This document shows positions 10,849 to 23,535 of a DNA stretch of 64,000 bases, one piece after another. Source of the stretch: Semisulcospira habei (taxonomy: Eukaryota > Mollusca > Gastropoda > Semisulcospiridae). Location: contig BTPG01000006.1 in assembly GCA_036245525.1 (NCBI GenBank), positions 74,258,727 to 74,322,726 on the forward strand. The letters are read 5' to 3'. Under the pieces are notes generated by a model that saw nothing but the letters and a program-made list of their open reading frames with translations, did not search any database and had not been told where the DNA came from. The translations under genes and the position numbers were made by a program. The first letter of the stretch is position 1. Every line of letters begins with the position of its first letter.

Positions 10849-13477
10849 GGTGTGGTAGGAGAGCAATCTGATTTCCGGTCGGTCAGCGGCAAGATCGTGC
10901 AATGGCGCCGAAAGTGAGGAGGGCGAGATGTCGACGGGAGAGCACAAGTAAACCTATAGAACGGTAGGAACACAAATGAGTTTACAACAACCAAGCAACA
11001 GATGCAACCGCGGGTGGCAAACAGACTCACACAGTAAACACTTCACACACTAGCGCGCAGCACATGAAAAACAGGGCGTCGGAGAGACCCGGCGAAAACC
11101 CACGCTGTGGAAGAAGCAAAATGGCGACGTAAACAAAAATCAAATGACAGACACAATTCAATATGATACCACTCAAACAGCAACCAGATCCGACGAAACA
11201 AAAGCATACAATCCTCATCAGCACACTCTTATACGATACTCAGCAGACTTTCAGCACACGAAACACAGTACATCCAACGAAAAACCACAAAAACACTGGG
11301 AGCGAAAAACACGTGGTAGGTCGCACAAACAAGATGGCGCCCTTTCGGTTTTGAGGACCTTTAACAATTTAACTGTCAAATGTCCAATTACAACTGAAAC
11401 ATCCGATTCCTGTACCACATTTTTTCTTCCGAATGTCATACTAATAACTACCCCTCCACCCATAATAAGAATGATTCATATCTGAATAATTAAATATCAA
11501 ATAAATAATAATCGATTGCTAGCTAGTGGCTTATGAACGGCTGTTCACATCACAGCTGACCCCATCTGAAAAGGTGAAAGATACTGTTTTAAATTGGGAG
11601 CGGGAGAAGCACCATAGATCAAGGGCCATTACTGTCGTTCTTCACTGACAGCATGCCCAACCTTCCGTAAGTTCAAAATAGTCCCCAGCTGTTTTTAAGG
11701 GTTTAAATTTTATTTATCTTTACATTCACGTAACATCGAAACATGGACATGAGTCTGGACACAAAACTTCTGGAGCATATTTTGGTGAATATTATAAAGT
11801 TCCATAATCGTGCTTGTATATGCATGCAGACAACATGTGTACATCCTGTTTAGAGATATGCACATGGCTTTTGTATTAATACCAGCTGGCTATGTACAAA
11901 AGTGGGTAGTACATTAATACAAACACACACAAAAACTAAATTGTTATTCCATGTTATCTTTACTATCTCTCACATCAATATTAAGTAGGCTGTGTACAAA
12001 CAAAAAAATGTGGTAGGCAGGTAGTCTGAGTTTTGTAATACTGATCCCAAAAATGATCAGCCATGTGCTACCCAGTTCTGGAGAATGACCCATATCCTTA
12101 TATATGTATAGCGACAAAAACACTGCAGAACAGAACTCGTATAGAACAATATTAAAACAATATAAAGGAAACACAATTTATCAAGTAATGCACAAAAAGC
12201 GGGGAAAAGCGTGTGTGTGATGGCGGGTGTGTGTGTGTGTGTGTGTGGGGTGGTGGTGGTGGGGGGGCGGGGGGTGTTAATAGTCACACAGCCGATATTG
12301 TTCCTGTTTGTTGGTCCCATTCCAGTCTGTATTAGCTGTGTGGTAATATCCATGAACTGTCACTATTACTCAACCTCTCCCTAACTGATGGGGGCACAGA
12401 ACCTCAAAGCTAATCTGTGAATAAAGCCTTGTGACTGACATAAGAAACCACAACTAGTTTCAGCTTCAATAACCAACTACACCTTTTAGTCAGATTGTAC
12501 TTTACCATTAATACCTGCCCACAGCCTACCCCATCTATAAGATAAATACTCCTCTGAAGTGCAGGTGTGGGTGTGTCACCCATCTAATATCCATTAACAC
12601 TTCAGTGTCTGTGTCACCAGATAGCCATTAACACTTCAGTGTCTGTCTCTGGTGACAATCACACAGTAGCAGATGTCTCAGTAAAATAAATCACCCTGAT
12701 TTATGTTAACAAAGTGTGAAGCCAGTCTGCGTATGCAGATAACAATGTAAAGAAGTACCCAACAGAGACAATTTGTCTTCACACACCATTCGGACGTAAC
12801 TTCCGGTAGATTATCCTGTACAAACATCATCGTTTTTTTATTTGTCAGTTCCTCTTTACATAAATACAGTAGAACCTCTTTTGAACGGTCACCGAATTTT
12901 ATGGTCACCTGCCGTTTATGGCCACTTTCATGATGTACAGATAATCTTTAATATACAAAGTACCTTGATTCACGTACGGTCACCTGCAGAACACGGCCAA
13001 CAGTCAGTGTATTGGAGCCAAAAACGGCAAAAATACCTTAAATTTACGGCAACAGCCACACTGGTGCGATAAAGCCGTCATGTGAAATGGGCCAATGACA
13101 GCTCACTTGACATCTAGTCGGCAGCCACACACTCAAAGCCCAAACGTCGTGTCATTACGCAATGACGGACATGACATGCAGGGGGAAGAAAACTCATCAG
13201 GAATGAGTGCGTACGTGCGCAAACATGCGTGTCTGTACCACAGACCTACATATCCATTCCAGCACTCTTACACTGAAATGGTGCATACTGTATAACAGTG
13301 CTGAGATTGACTTGTAGCCCTGTGGACTGATGTTCTGACTCATGTGCCTCTGTACTGTAGACAACAGGGGCTCATGAGAATCTAGTGCATACATGCACCA
13401 ATGCGCTTGTCTTCATGAGAATCTATTGCATACATGCACCAATGCACGTGTCTTTGTGTTTGTAATTTTTGAAGACT
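10849..13477. other. No gene; probable LINE 5' flank and MITE relics
   Basis: 10849-11350 is GC-richer and may be the 5' region of the adjacent LINE. A GT run with a G tract lies at 12225-12270. At 12868-13030 there is MITE-like sequence starting gtagaacctcttttgaacgg. Two near-identical ~43-base units (catgagaatct..gcatacatgcaccaatgc) lie at about 13372-13454. The phrase attaacacttcagtgtctgtgtc is duplicated at 12592-12645. No coding region is supported. Confidence 0.5.
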
Positions 13478-15318
13478 GATGCTGTCACGACACGGGATTT
13501 TTTCGTTTAATTTTGTAGGGGAGTAAGTTGGGGTGACAGGATTTAGTTAGTCACCGGGTAGCGTTAGCATAGGTGTCTAGTATTTGGCCTGTACACGAGT
13601 ATTTGCTGCCGTGCGAGAGTTTGCAGGTCGGCGTAACACATGTGTTCGCTCAGTCTAAACGCTATCAGGTGGTACTTGTTTCACGTGATTTTTGTCATGT
13701 GATAGACTGAGCGTTTTTTCGCTAACCTAACGTTATCCAGATTGTTAGACAGTCGCTTTTCCAACTGCGAACGAGTCAGTCATGTTACCAGGAGTCTCCT
13801 AGGGTGGTCTTTCAGGTGTGGTTCGCCATTTGCTGACGGTCGCAAGCAGCTGTGTCGGTCTTGTGTATCGGCCCTGCGATACGGTTTTCGGTCGTCCCAG
13901 ATCCGGTGTCCGAGGAAGGAGAGAGAGAGAAAAGAGCTGCGACGACTTTACCCCTGGCTTGTCTTGTCCTTGTTTGTCATCGTCCTAGCCGGGGCATCTT
14001 CACGGATGGCAGTAAGTACATGCATCAAGTCTCTAGTGGCCATTTGCTCAGGGGGTTTGTTTATGTTTGCTTGTTCTGTTATTATTATTATTTTGGTTAG
14101 TGTGTATTGGGGGGCGGCAAGTGTAAGAATAGAATGTAGAAGTGAATGCCATCTGTTGTATTTTGTAATATTTAGAGTATCTAGCAGCGGATTAGTTATT
14201 GGGGGTTTAATGCCGAGCAAACGACTAAGGCCATCTCACTATTTAGCATCGGAGGGTGAATTTGAAAAATATGTATTTTGTTGGGGTTGAATTTATTGTT
14301 GTGGGAGAGAGGTGAAGGGAATATAAAAGACGGCAATTAGAGTTGCAGGAAGGGTTATGTGATTATCTTGTTTCTTTTGTTAGTTATTTATATGGGTATT
14401 TTTGCACCTGTGTTTTAGTGCATCCTAATCCTATGGTCCAAATCCAATGGCCTAAAAACCTAAAGAAGTAACCAGCTAAGTCTGCCACCGTGCTGTGGTA
14501 CTGAGAGTGGAGGCTGACTGTGTCACTCTGCCTCGTGGGCTGCGACGCCGTACCTGGCTGCTGTTGCGAGTGTCGCGGCACGCCCCGTGTTTAGTCAGGT
14601 CGGGTCGCCCCATTTAATTATTTCTAAGCTATTTAAGTAAAGGTTTGTATGTTTATAATGTTATAAAGAACGTTGTGAGATTTTTTCATCTCCTCGTAGT
14701 GACTATGTTGTAAGAGGAGCTTTGTCACAGTGATGGAAAGAGTTTGAGTTATTGTATTATTTAAATGCAGTCTGTGTTACGGAAGGCCTTATCGCGGAAG
14801 CAAGAGCATCGAGCTGGTCTGAGCTTAATGGTTGTGCTTCCGGCGAGAAGGTCCAGTGACGTGAAATATATTGAGTTTATTCAACTTTCAGTTATGTTAT
14901 ATTAAGGATATTTGCTCCAGTTGTATACATGATATTGTTTATTCTGAAACATGTTAGTTAAAGGAGCCTTGTGCTGTGAATGTCTAGTTTGCAAATGCAT
15001 TAGTTTAATTCGCACTTGTCGTTCGTGCTCCCGCTGGAGAGATTCAGTAGCTTATGAACTATATTCATTTTTGTCGATCTTTATTTGTGTTTTAGTAAGT
15101 TTATTTGGTTCATCGTATATTTGATATTGTGCTATTTGAAATAGTGTGTTATTTAAGGAGCCACGTGCTGTGAGGGACTCTTCGCAGAAGCAATGGCATT
15201 GGTCTAACTGGCGTTAGCGCTTGACGCTTGTGCTTCCGTCGGAGTCCAGTGGCTGATAAGCTTTTCAGCCTCAGTTTTCTTGTATAGTTTTATTAAGGTT
15301 ATTTACTTACTTACTTAC

Positions 15319-16639
15319 TTACTTACGCCTGTCACCCCTACCCGGGTATAGGCCGTCGACGAGAGACCTCCAGCAACTCCTGTCCTGTGCTTCTCCTTCG
15401 ATTTTACTCCAGGTGGTTCCCAGTCTCTTGATTTCTGCTTGGAGGTCTCGATGCCAGGAGTTTCTCGGCCTACCTCTTTTCCTCTTTCCCTGGGGGTTCC
15501 AAGACAATGCCTGCCTAGTGATACTGGAAGCTGGCTTTCTCAGACTGTGACCAATCCATCCCCATCTTCTTCGCCCAATTTCATTCTCTGCTGTTATCTG
15601 CTCTGTTCTCTCCCAGAGTCTGATGTTGCTGATCTTCTCTGGCCAGTGGATTTTCTAAATTCTTCTAAGGCAACTGTTTATGAAGATCTGTACTCTGTTC
15701 ACTGTGGTTTTTGTCAATCTCCAAGTCTCTGCTCCATATAAGAGAACTGCTTTTACGTTGGAGTTGAAAATCCGGACTTTGGTGTGTTGTGACAGCTCTC
15801 TGGAACTCCACACTTTTTTCAACTGGAGAAAGGCTGCTCTGGCTTTACCGATTCATGCTCTGACATCTGCATCAGTGCCGCCTTTATTGTCTATGATGCT
15901 CCCGAGATAGGTGAAGGACTCCACCTCCTCCAACGGGGTGCCAGCAAGCAAGACTGGTTCTTCCCTGGTTGCGTTCAGCCTCATTGTCTTTGTTTTCTGT
16001 TTGTGAATGGTGAGGCCCACTTGGGACGAGATGTCAGCAAGCCTACAAGACCTGCATTTGTTGATGAGTGTGGGACAGTAATGCCAAGTCGTCTGCAAAA
16101 TCGAGGTCGTCAAGCTGTGTCCACAGTGTCCACTGTATTCCACTTCGTCTGTGCTCTGTGGTCATCTTCATGACCCAGTCTATGGCCAGTAGGAAGAGGA
16201 ACCGAGACAGCAGACACCCCTGCCTGACACCGGTTCTGACCTGGAGCTCCCTGGTGAACTGCCCTTCGTGGATCACGCGACATGTCATGCCATCGTAGCT
16301 GCTCTTGATCAGGCGGACAAGCTTTGTGGGTACACCGTAGTGTCGTAGGAGTTTCCACAGAGTCTCTCGGTCCACGCTGTCAAATGCTTTCTCGTAATCC
16401 ACAAAGTTGACGTATAGAGGGGAGCTCCACTCCAGAGACTGTTCCTTGATGATGCAGAGAGTGGCGATCTGGTCTGTACATGATCGTTTTTTCCTGAATC
16501 CTGCTTGCTGGTCTCTCAGCTGGGGGTCAACGGAGCTCTTCATTCTCTCCAGGATGATCCTGTTGAAGATCTTTCCTGGTACTGACAGCAAGGTGATTCC
16601 TCTGTAGTTGGAACACTTGCTGAGGTCGCCTTTCTTCAT
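15319..16639 (-). pseudogene. RTE copy B: reverse transcriptase and C-terminus
   Basis: Continues the RTE reading frame after the nested insertion. It has NYRGITLLSVPGKIFNR, FVDYEKAFDSVD with the first catalytic Asp, TGVRQGCLLSRF, and the intact catalytic box LDFADDLALL (in 16639-16043). The tether and C-terminal part follow in broken frames (16143-15853, then down to 15319 ending GRGDRRK). Frameshifts lie near 16050-16140, and an in-frame TGA follows DADVRA at about 15852. The copy at 57742-60611 has the same TGA. Confidence 0.8.
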
Positions 16640-19600
16640 TCATTCATTCATTCAGTCCTCTCTGCGCCGTCTGGTGCTTGAGGCGACGGCAAGGGAGCGC
16701 CACTTTTGTCTGTCAGCAGCTATTTTGGGTGCTGTTTGCAGAGTAAGGCCTCTGTTCTTGAGCTCTCGCTCCACGGTTCGGCGCCACGTCTCCTTTGGTC
16801 GCCCACGGTTTCTCTTCCCCTGTGGTGTCCATCTCAGTGCCACCCTTGGTAATAAGTCGGGTGACATTCTGCAAACGTGGCCTAGCCATCTCCATCTCCG
16901 TGTGGCGATGGTTTCAGCGATGCTGTCTGCGCCTGCTCTCTTCCGTAGTTCCTCGTTTGTAATCATGTTTGGCCAGAAGACCTTCATGATCCGTCGCAGG
17001 CACTTGTTCTGGAAGACTTCCAGCTTGCGTTGCGTAGCAGTAGTGGATTTCCAGCACTCTGACCCATAGAGAAGGACACTCAGCACGTTACTCTTAAAAA
17101 TACGAAGCTTGGTGTGGATGCTCAGGTTTGTGGTCCTCCAGATGGGTTTCAGCATTGCGAAGGCTTGGTTGGCTTTGCTGATTCTTGTGGTGATCTCCCT
17201 TGTGCAGTCTCCATCTGTGGTAACCTTGCTGCCCAGGTACGTGAACTCGTCCACCTCTTGCAGAGGTTGGTCATTGATGGTGATTGGGTCGCCCACTATG
17301 GTGTTTTTCCTCATGACTTGAGTCTTCCTAATGTTGACCCCGAGACCTATGGAGCTTGCTGACTGTGTCAACTGTTGTGTCTTCTGTTGCATGTCCTGGT
17401 TTCTGCTTGCCAGCAGCCCGATATCATCGGCGTAGTCGAGGTCATCCAGCATTGAGGTCAGCGTCCACTGAATTCCCTGCCTCCTTCCCTCTGTGGTGCG
17501 GCGCATGATCCAATCAATTGCCATTGAGAAGAGGATCGGCGAAAGAATACATCCTTGTTTCACTCCGGTTTCCACCTTAAACGGTTCGGTGAGCTGGTTG
17601 TTGTGGACGACTCTGCACTAAAAATTCTTGTACAGGGACCTGATTACGTTTACAAGTTTCTGGGGGATTCCATAGTATCGCAGGATTTTCCAAAGGGAGT
17701 CTCGATGCAGACTGTCGAAGGCCTTCTCAGTCCACAAAGAGCACATAGAGGGATCCATTCCATTCGTTAGACTGTTCAAGGATCTGTCTCAGGACGAAAA
17801 TATGGTCAGTGCAGGACTTGCCTTTCCTAAAGCCTGCCTGCTCCTGGCGAAGGATGCCATCCACTGCTGTCGAAATGCGTTCAAGGAGAATGCGGCTGAA
17901 GATCTTGCTGGTGAGGGATAGTAAGGTGATGCCTCGCCAGTTGTTACAGTTCCCCAGGTCTCCTTTCTTCGGAAGTTTGACGATGGTGCCGGTCTTCCAA
18001 TCGCTCGGCGCTTCTTTAGTGTCCCAGATCTTTTGAAAAATCTGACAAAGAAGCTGCGGCGTTACCGTACTTTCAGCATCTCGGGGCACACTCCGTCATC
18101 GCCAGGTGCCTTCCCATTCTTCAGCTTTTGAATGGCCTGCTTGACTTCCGCAATAGTAATGTTGCCGAGGTTAATGTCCAGGTCCTCCTCCGCTTCAGGA
18201 ATGTCAGTGAGGGTTGGTGGGTCTGAGCGGTTCAGGATGGACTCGAAGTGTTGCTTCCATCTCTTCAGCTTCTCTTCCTCTACTGTGACATGAGTTCCAT
18301 CTTCAGCTCTCACTGGAAGGTCATGGTACTGCCCGTAATCGCCCTTCAGCTTCTTGGTGTTCTGGTATACTGTCTTCATGTCTCTCTGTTTTGCAGCTGC
18401 CTCCGCTTCTTCTGCCAGCCTTTCTGTGTGCATTCTCTTGTCTCTTCTCGCTGATGTCTTCACCGCTTGATCTTTCTCTCTGTATTCTCTTGATATTCTT
18501 TCCTTCAGTCTTGGTGATTTGGTGTCCAAAAGTTTCTTCTTGATCTGTCTTCTCTCTTCTATGCGAGCCCACGTCTTCTGAGATCCACTCTGTCTTCCTG
18601 CTCTTTCTGTATCCTAAAACTTCCCCTCCTGTTTCCTTCATGGCTCTGTTGAAATCTTCAATAGTCAGCGCTGTCTCATCTTCCAAAACACTAAATCTAT
18701 TCCTGAGGGCCAACCTAAACTCTTCTTTCACTTTTGGGTCTTTCAACTTGGCCACGTCGTAGCGCTGATTTCTGGTGTCTCCTATCTTTACTTTCCTAAG
18801 CTTCAATGTCACCTTCCCCACCAGAAGACTATGGTCGCTGCCAATGTCAGCATGTCGCATCACTCGCACATCCTGCAGAGAGTGCCTCCAGCGACCGTTA
18901 ATGATGATGTGGTCGATCTGGTTCTGGGTCTTGCCGTCTGGTGATTTCCATGTGAGTTTGTGGATCTCCCTATGCGCAAACAGGGTCCCTCCTATGACTA
19001 AGTCATTTTCCTCGCAGAAATTGACCAGCCTCTCCCCCGTTGTCGTTGATCACACCCGCTCCATGTCGTCCCATGGTCCTCTCTCTGTCTTCATTGTCGC
19101 AGCCGACCTTAGCGCTGAAGTCACCGATCAGCATCAGCACGTCATGTCGAGGGATGTCTTCCAAAACAGCTTGGAGGGCGTCGTAGAATGCATCCTTATC
19201 CTCTTCTTCCGCGTCGTCTATCGGTGCGTAGCCCACAACAATAGACAGCTTTGCGTATTTGGAATTCATCCTGACGTACAGCAGGCGCTCGTTCACAGGT
19301 TTCCACTGTAGAACGGTGTTGGCCTTGCTCTTATTGATGATGACAGCAACTCCTTCTCGGTGTTCGTTGTCTGTTCTTCCAGACCAGATGATGACTTCTC
19401 CGGAGCTCAACCTCTGTTTGCCAGCACCAGTCCATCTTGCTTCTGTTACTCCCATGAGGGTTAGTTTGTGGCGGTTCAGTTCACTTACTGCTTGCGCCAG
19501 CTTTCCAGTCTGGTAGAGCGTTCGCACATTCCAGCATCCAATTCTGATCTATCGTTTTGGCGTCAGGAGTTCCGCTATCGGGGTGGAGACGTCCTTGCGG

Positions 19601-19800
19601 CTTTGGTCCCCATCCGTCATAAGTCCAGTTTCCTGGTCTGCTTCGCTCCCAGCGCCGGTTGTCGCTTTTTCCCTTGTTGTCGTTTCCGTAGCAAGTTTCT
19701 TTTTACAGGGTGGAGTCGCTAGCCCCACGCCTAACCCTCCTCCTTTATCCTGACTTGGGACAGGCAGTTAAGCCCCCAAAGGGGCCTCCCTGGTGGAGTT
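16637..19800 (-). mobile_element. RTE-like LINE, copy B2, nested in copy B
   Basis: A second, clearly different RTE-like family inserted in the RT domain of copy B. The 13-base target duplication ggtcgcctttctt lies at 16624-16636 and 19801-19813. Its 3' end has an attc/gaat simple-repeat tail (plus strand cattcattcattc at 16637-16650), different from the TTAC tail of its host. At 3.16 kb it is near full length. This makes a three-level nest: LTR-like element, RTE B, RTE B2. Confidence 0.9.
16652..19527 (-). pseudogene. RTE copy B2 ORF: endonuclease plus reverse transcriptase (broken)
   Basis: Reading from 19527: the APE-type endonuclease (GVTEARWTG, VVGYAPIDDAE, MLIGDFSAKVG), with its last part in a broken segment near 18870-19003. 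Then come the linker (18869-18062), RT fingers (NNWRGITLLSLTSKIFSR, QAGFRKGKSCTD; 18089-17727), and the RT palm and C-terminus (17575-16652; TGVKQGCILSPILF, LDYADDIGLLA with the catalytic DD, GYGS-type region LLYGSECW, and NRGRPKETWRR). At least four frameshifts or stops are needed, so the copy is inactive. Confidence 0.8.
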
Positions 19801-19813
19801 GGTCGCCTTTCTT

Positions 19814-21569
19814 GGGAAGCTTGATTAGGTACCCCTCCTTCCAGTCAGCCGGCATCACCTCCTCTTCCCAGATCTTTCCAAACAGTGGGTACAGCATCTC
19901 CACTGTTGTCTCTAGGTCTGCTTTCAGAGACTCCGCTGGGATGCCATCCGGCCCTGCTGCTTTGCCGTTCTTCAAAAATGCCACTGTTCTTCTGATCTCT
20001 TCCCGGCTGGGTCTGTCACAGCTGATGGGTAGGTCGGTCTCTGCTGGCTGGATGTCTGGGGGGGTCGGGTGGGATGGGTCTGTTCAGTAACTCTTCAAAA
20101 TACTCGGCCCATCTGTCAAGTTGGTCTGCTCTGTCTGCAATAGGCTTGCCTTCTTTGTCTTTTACTGGTCTTTCTGTATGGCCATACTTGCCTGACAATC
20201 TTCTGGTAATATCGTAGAGCTGTTTCAGGTTGCCGCTGCCTGCTGCCTTTTCTGCCTCAGCTGCCAGGCTGTCTGTGTAGGCGCTCTTGTCTGCCTTGAT
20301 ACTCCGCTTCACCTCGCAGTTGGCTTCCGAGTATTCCTCCTGTGCCCTTGCTTTGGCTGCTCTCGTGCGACTGTTGTTGACAACTGCTTTCTTCTGCTTC
20401 CTCACTTCTATCTTCTTCAAGGTCTGTGCCGACAGCCAGTCCTTCTGATGGTGTTTCCTGAACCCTACAGTGTCTTTGCAGGTTGAGTTCAGCGCCTCTC
20501 TAACTGCCTTCCACTGCTGCTCTGTGCTGACCGCCTCCTCTTCATTTACTAGCTCCTGTAGCGCTTGAAACCGGTTGGACAGCACCAGTTTGAACACTTC
20601 TCTCACTCCAGTCTCTCTCAGGAGGCCTACATTATAGCGCTGTCTTCTTGTTGTCTCTGTGCGGCTTTTCTTTAACTTGAGCTTTATTCTTAAGGTAAGC
20701 AGATGGTGGTATGAGGCGACATCTGCTCCACTCCTCACTCGAACATCTTGAAGGGATCTTCTAAATTTCTTGCTAATGCAGATAATAATGGTCTATTTGG
20801 TTCTCTGTTGTATGGTCGGGTGAGACCCAAGTTGCTTTGTGTATTCTTCTGTGTGGGAAGATGCTGCGCCAGTGACAAGTCTGTTTAGAGCACAAAAGTC
20901 TACAAACCTCTCCCCATTCTCACTCATCTCTCCTAGTCCCTCTTCGTATCCGGTGTTGTCCTCCCCTATTTTGTCATTAAAATCACCCATGACGATGGTG
21001 ATGTCTCGCTCCGCACATTTGTCCACGGCATTCTGGAGTCGGTCGTAGAACTCGTGTTTCTCTTCCTCGTCACTGTCATTAGTGGGCGCATAACACTGGA
21101 TGACGTTCAGCTTGAGCTTTTTCTTGGTTCTAAAGGCTGCTATGATCATTCTTGGCCCAAGAGGTTCCCAGCCCATCAGCGCTCTCTGTGCCACTGGTGA
21201 CAGCATGAATGCTACACCTTCTGTATGGGGGGCATTCTCCTCTTCATGACCTGAATACAGAATCATCTCCCCACTTAACAGCCTTTTCTGGTCAGACTGT
21301 GTCCATCTAGCTTCACTGATACCTAGCAGGGAAAGGTTGTACTTTTGCATTTCCGCTGCTATCTGGGCGGCCTTGCCGCTCTGGTACATGGTCTTGACGT
21401 TCCATGTGCCCATGGTTGTGTCCCTGGATAGAGAGAGGCGGCTCGGTCCTGTGGCTTCCGAAGACTTCCGGCTTTCACCACAGAACGTCATAGATCTTCT
21501 GGTAGAAGAACCTTCCTCCTCCAGGAAAGGAATTACTGTTTGTCTTTTCATCGACGTTTTTGTAGCCAT
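19814..21569 (-). pseudogene. RTE copy B: endonuclease and RT N-terminal part
   Basis: 21569-20793 carries the APE-type endonuclease (GTWNVKTMYQSGKAA, LLGISEARW, NVIQCYAPTND, VMGDFNDKIGED). The residue after GDF differs from copy E (D versus A). A frameshift near 20790 leads into 20738-20016 (SRTETTRRQRYNVGLL ... LSGKYGHTERPVKDKEGKP), then 19984 to the insertion point (FLKNGKAAGPDGIPAESLK). The reading resumes at 16639 on the far side of copy B2. Confidence 0.8.
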
Positions 21570-22099
21570 TTCCTTTTTTGCAGGGTGGGGAAGCTACCCC
21601 CACGCCCAACCCCCTTACTAGGAGGACTAGGGGTTTTCTGTCGGGGTCACCTTCCCTTAGACCATGTTGGTTCACGGCACCTTATTTCATTCGGTGCACC
21701 CCTCTCGCGAGGGACCCCCTATCCACCACCCAGGGGACGCGCCTCAACGCCATATGGTCCCAGCGCGAGGATTAAGGTTATTTGTTTATCATATATAGTT
21801 TTCTCAACCTTTTGTATTAGGGACATTTAGTTTATTATATATTTGTTATTATTTTGTATTATGTATTATGGATATTCGGGGTGGGGGGTTTGGACGTGTG
21901 TGAGTATGAATATGATGTGTGAATGCGTGGATAGGATTGAGTGAGGATATTTTGGGTTATTGTTAGGGTTACATGTAATAAATGTCGTCGTCATTGTTCC
22001 TCTGGTGTTTGTGTTAGGTTTGTGTTAGTGTGGGTCGGGTGTGCCTCGAGTTGTAGAGCTCATAGTTCGCGCCCTGGAAGTGAGGGTCATGACAGATGC

Positions 22100-22376
22100 G
22101 TATCCAGAACAATTTTTTCTCCAGGAAATCTATGAATTCCACAGTTCCGTAAGCCGAGAAATCACAACATCAAAATGAAATCAGCAGCAGCCAGCTAGTA
22201 CTGAAATGAGTGACCTGCCAGTTTCTATGCAATGGCCACAAACCAAGAAGTTGGTACTAACAATTCCATGCTGCAAACACTTAGCCGAGGAAAATTGATG
22301 AGAAAAATAAAATAGAATCACATATGCCCACGAAAAAGCAACACATTTTGCCTCCCCTCAGTAATTATCGGAACAA
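22100..22376. other. Short noncoding gap
   Basis: Between the LTR-like element and an RTE fragment. No gene or recognisable repeat seen. Confidence 0.4.
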
Positions 22377-22390
22377 TAAAGTGACCGGAC

Positions 22391-23061
22391 CTCGTGAGGC
22401 TGAACACAACCAAGGAACAGCCAGTCTTGTTTGCTGGCACCCCATTGGAGGAGGTGGAGTCCTTCACCTATCTCGGGAGCATCATCGACAAAAAAGGTGG
22501 CACTGATGCAGATGTCTGAGCACGAATCAGTAAAGCCAGAGCAGCCTTTCTCCAGCTGAAAAAGTGTGGAGTTCCAGAGAGCTGTCACAACACACCAAAG
22601 TCCGGATTTTCAACTCAAACGTAAAAGCAGTTCTCCTATATGGAGCAGAGACTTGGAAGTTGACAAAAACCAGTCAACAGAGTACAGATCTTCATAAACA
22701 GTTGCCTTAGAAGAATCTTGAAAATCCACTGGCCAGAGAAGATCAGCAACGTCAGACTCTGGGAGAGAACAGAGCAGATAACAGCAGAGAATGAAATTGG
22801 ATGAAGTAGATGGGGATGGATTGGTCACAGTCTGAGAAAGCCAGTTTCCAGTATCACTAGGCAGGCATTGTCATGGAACCCCCAGGGAAAAAGGAAAAGA
22901 GGCAGGCTGAGAAACACCTGGCGTTGAGACCTCCAAGCAGACATCAAGAGACTGGGAACCACCTGGAGTAAAATCGAAGGAGAAACACAGGACAGGAGTC
23001 GCTGAAGGTCTCTTGTCGACGGCCTGTACCCTGGCAGGGGTGACAGGCGTAAGTAAGTAAG
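22391..23061 (+). mobile_element. RTE-like LINE fragment, copy D (5'-truncated)
   Basis: A plus-strand 671-base 3' fragment of the same family as copies B, E and F. It encodes the C-terminal region (FTYLGSIID, GTDADV, then a stop, then KARAAFLQL), carries frameshifts, and ends ggtgacaggcgtaagtaagtaa. The exact 14-base target duplication taaagtgaccggac lies at 22377-22390 and 23062-23075, so the 5' truncation occurred at insertion. It lies opposite in strand to the other copies. Confidence 0.85.
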
Positions 23062-23075
23062 TAAAGTGACCGGAC

Positions 23076-23535
23076 ATTGACCCCGGCTCATGCTCCCCAA
23101 CACCTGTTCCCTTCTTTCCTATTTGTTTAAAACACAAACACAGCAGCAACACACAACGACATGCATCGCTCTTTCTCCCTCCTTTACTAATATACACGAA
23201 AACAATTTTTTTTTTCACCATTGAAGATAACGAAACATCAGCGTCACTAGTACATAAATCACACGTTACAGAAGTGTCAAGAGGTTAACGGTGGTCCCGT
23301 TTTGGTGATGCTCCTATCCGAGTTTTACAAGTATGCCTAGGTCCATTTCCATCAATGTCCCGTGAACGGTAACCAGCTGTATAAGGGTAACCTGTTTAGG
23401 GTCACTTTTTCTTGGCAACAGGGATGACTGTTCATAGGACGTTCTACTGTAACTGGACACCGAACGAACACACAAATATCCCTGGATGCATACTGACACG
23501 TCAGGGTCCATATGTTAGACTAGGCTAAAGTGCTT
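23076..23535. other. No gene; MITE-like relic
   Basis: 23280-23460 resembles the MITE phrase family (gtaacctgtttagggtcac, gttctactgtaactgg), also seen near 12868 and 28820. No coding region supported. Confidence 0.4.

Larger units (their letters stand above)
15305..21770 (-). mobile_element. RTE-like LINE, copy B (full-length, split)
   Basis: Minus-strand RTE-clade non-LTR retrotransposon. The exact 13-base target duplication attaaggttattt lies at 15292-15304 and 21771-21783. The 3' end carries the family's simple-repeat tail (cttactta on plus, gtaagtaa on minus). Removing the nested element 16637-19800 leaves about 3.3 kb, the usual length of RTE elements, so the copy was full-length when inserted. 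It interrupts the LTR-like element 13483-22094. Confidence 0.85.
13483..22094. mobile_element. LTR-like element (solo LTR?), split by nested LINEs
   Basis: It begins tgtcacgacacggg and ends agggtcatgaca, so it has TG...CA ends with a short inverted repeat (tgtcaYgac). The same 5-base word gatgc flanks it at 13478-13482 and 22095-22099, as expected of an LTR-retrotransposon target duplication. With the 6.5-kb RTE insertion removed it is about 2.1 kb. It lacks gag/pol and contains three diverged internal direct repeats built on ggagccNNgtgctgtga (about 14770, 14965, 15155). A long solo LTR fits best; a non-autonomous LTR element is an alternative. A 182-codon open frame at 13742-14290 has no recognisable domain. 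Confidence 0.6.

Noticed and set aside
10089..11030. 313-codon His/Pro/Leu-rich open frame
   Set aside because: A shadow of the LINE leader in another frame plus the GT microsatellite; low complexity throughout.
13742..14290. 182-codon open frame as a gene
   Set aside because: Lies inside the LTR-like element, has no recognised domain, and starts in ordinary LTR sequence; kept only as a note.
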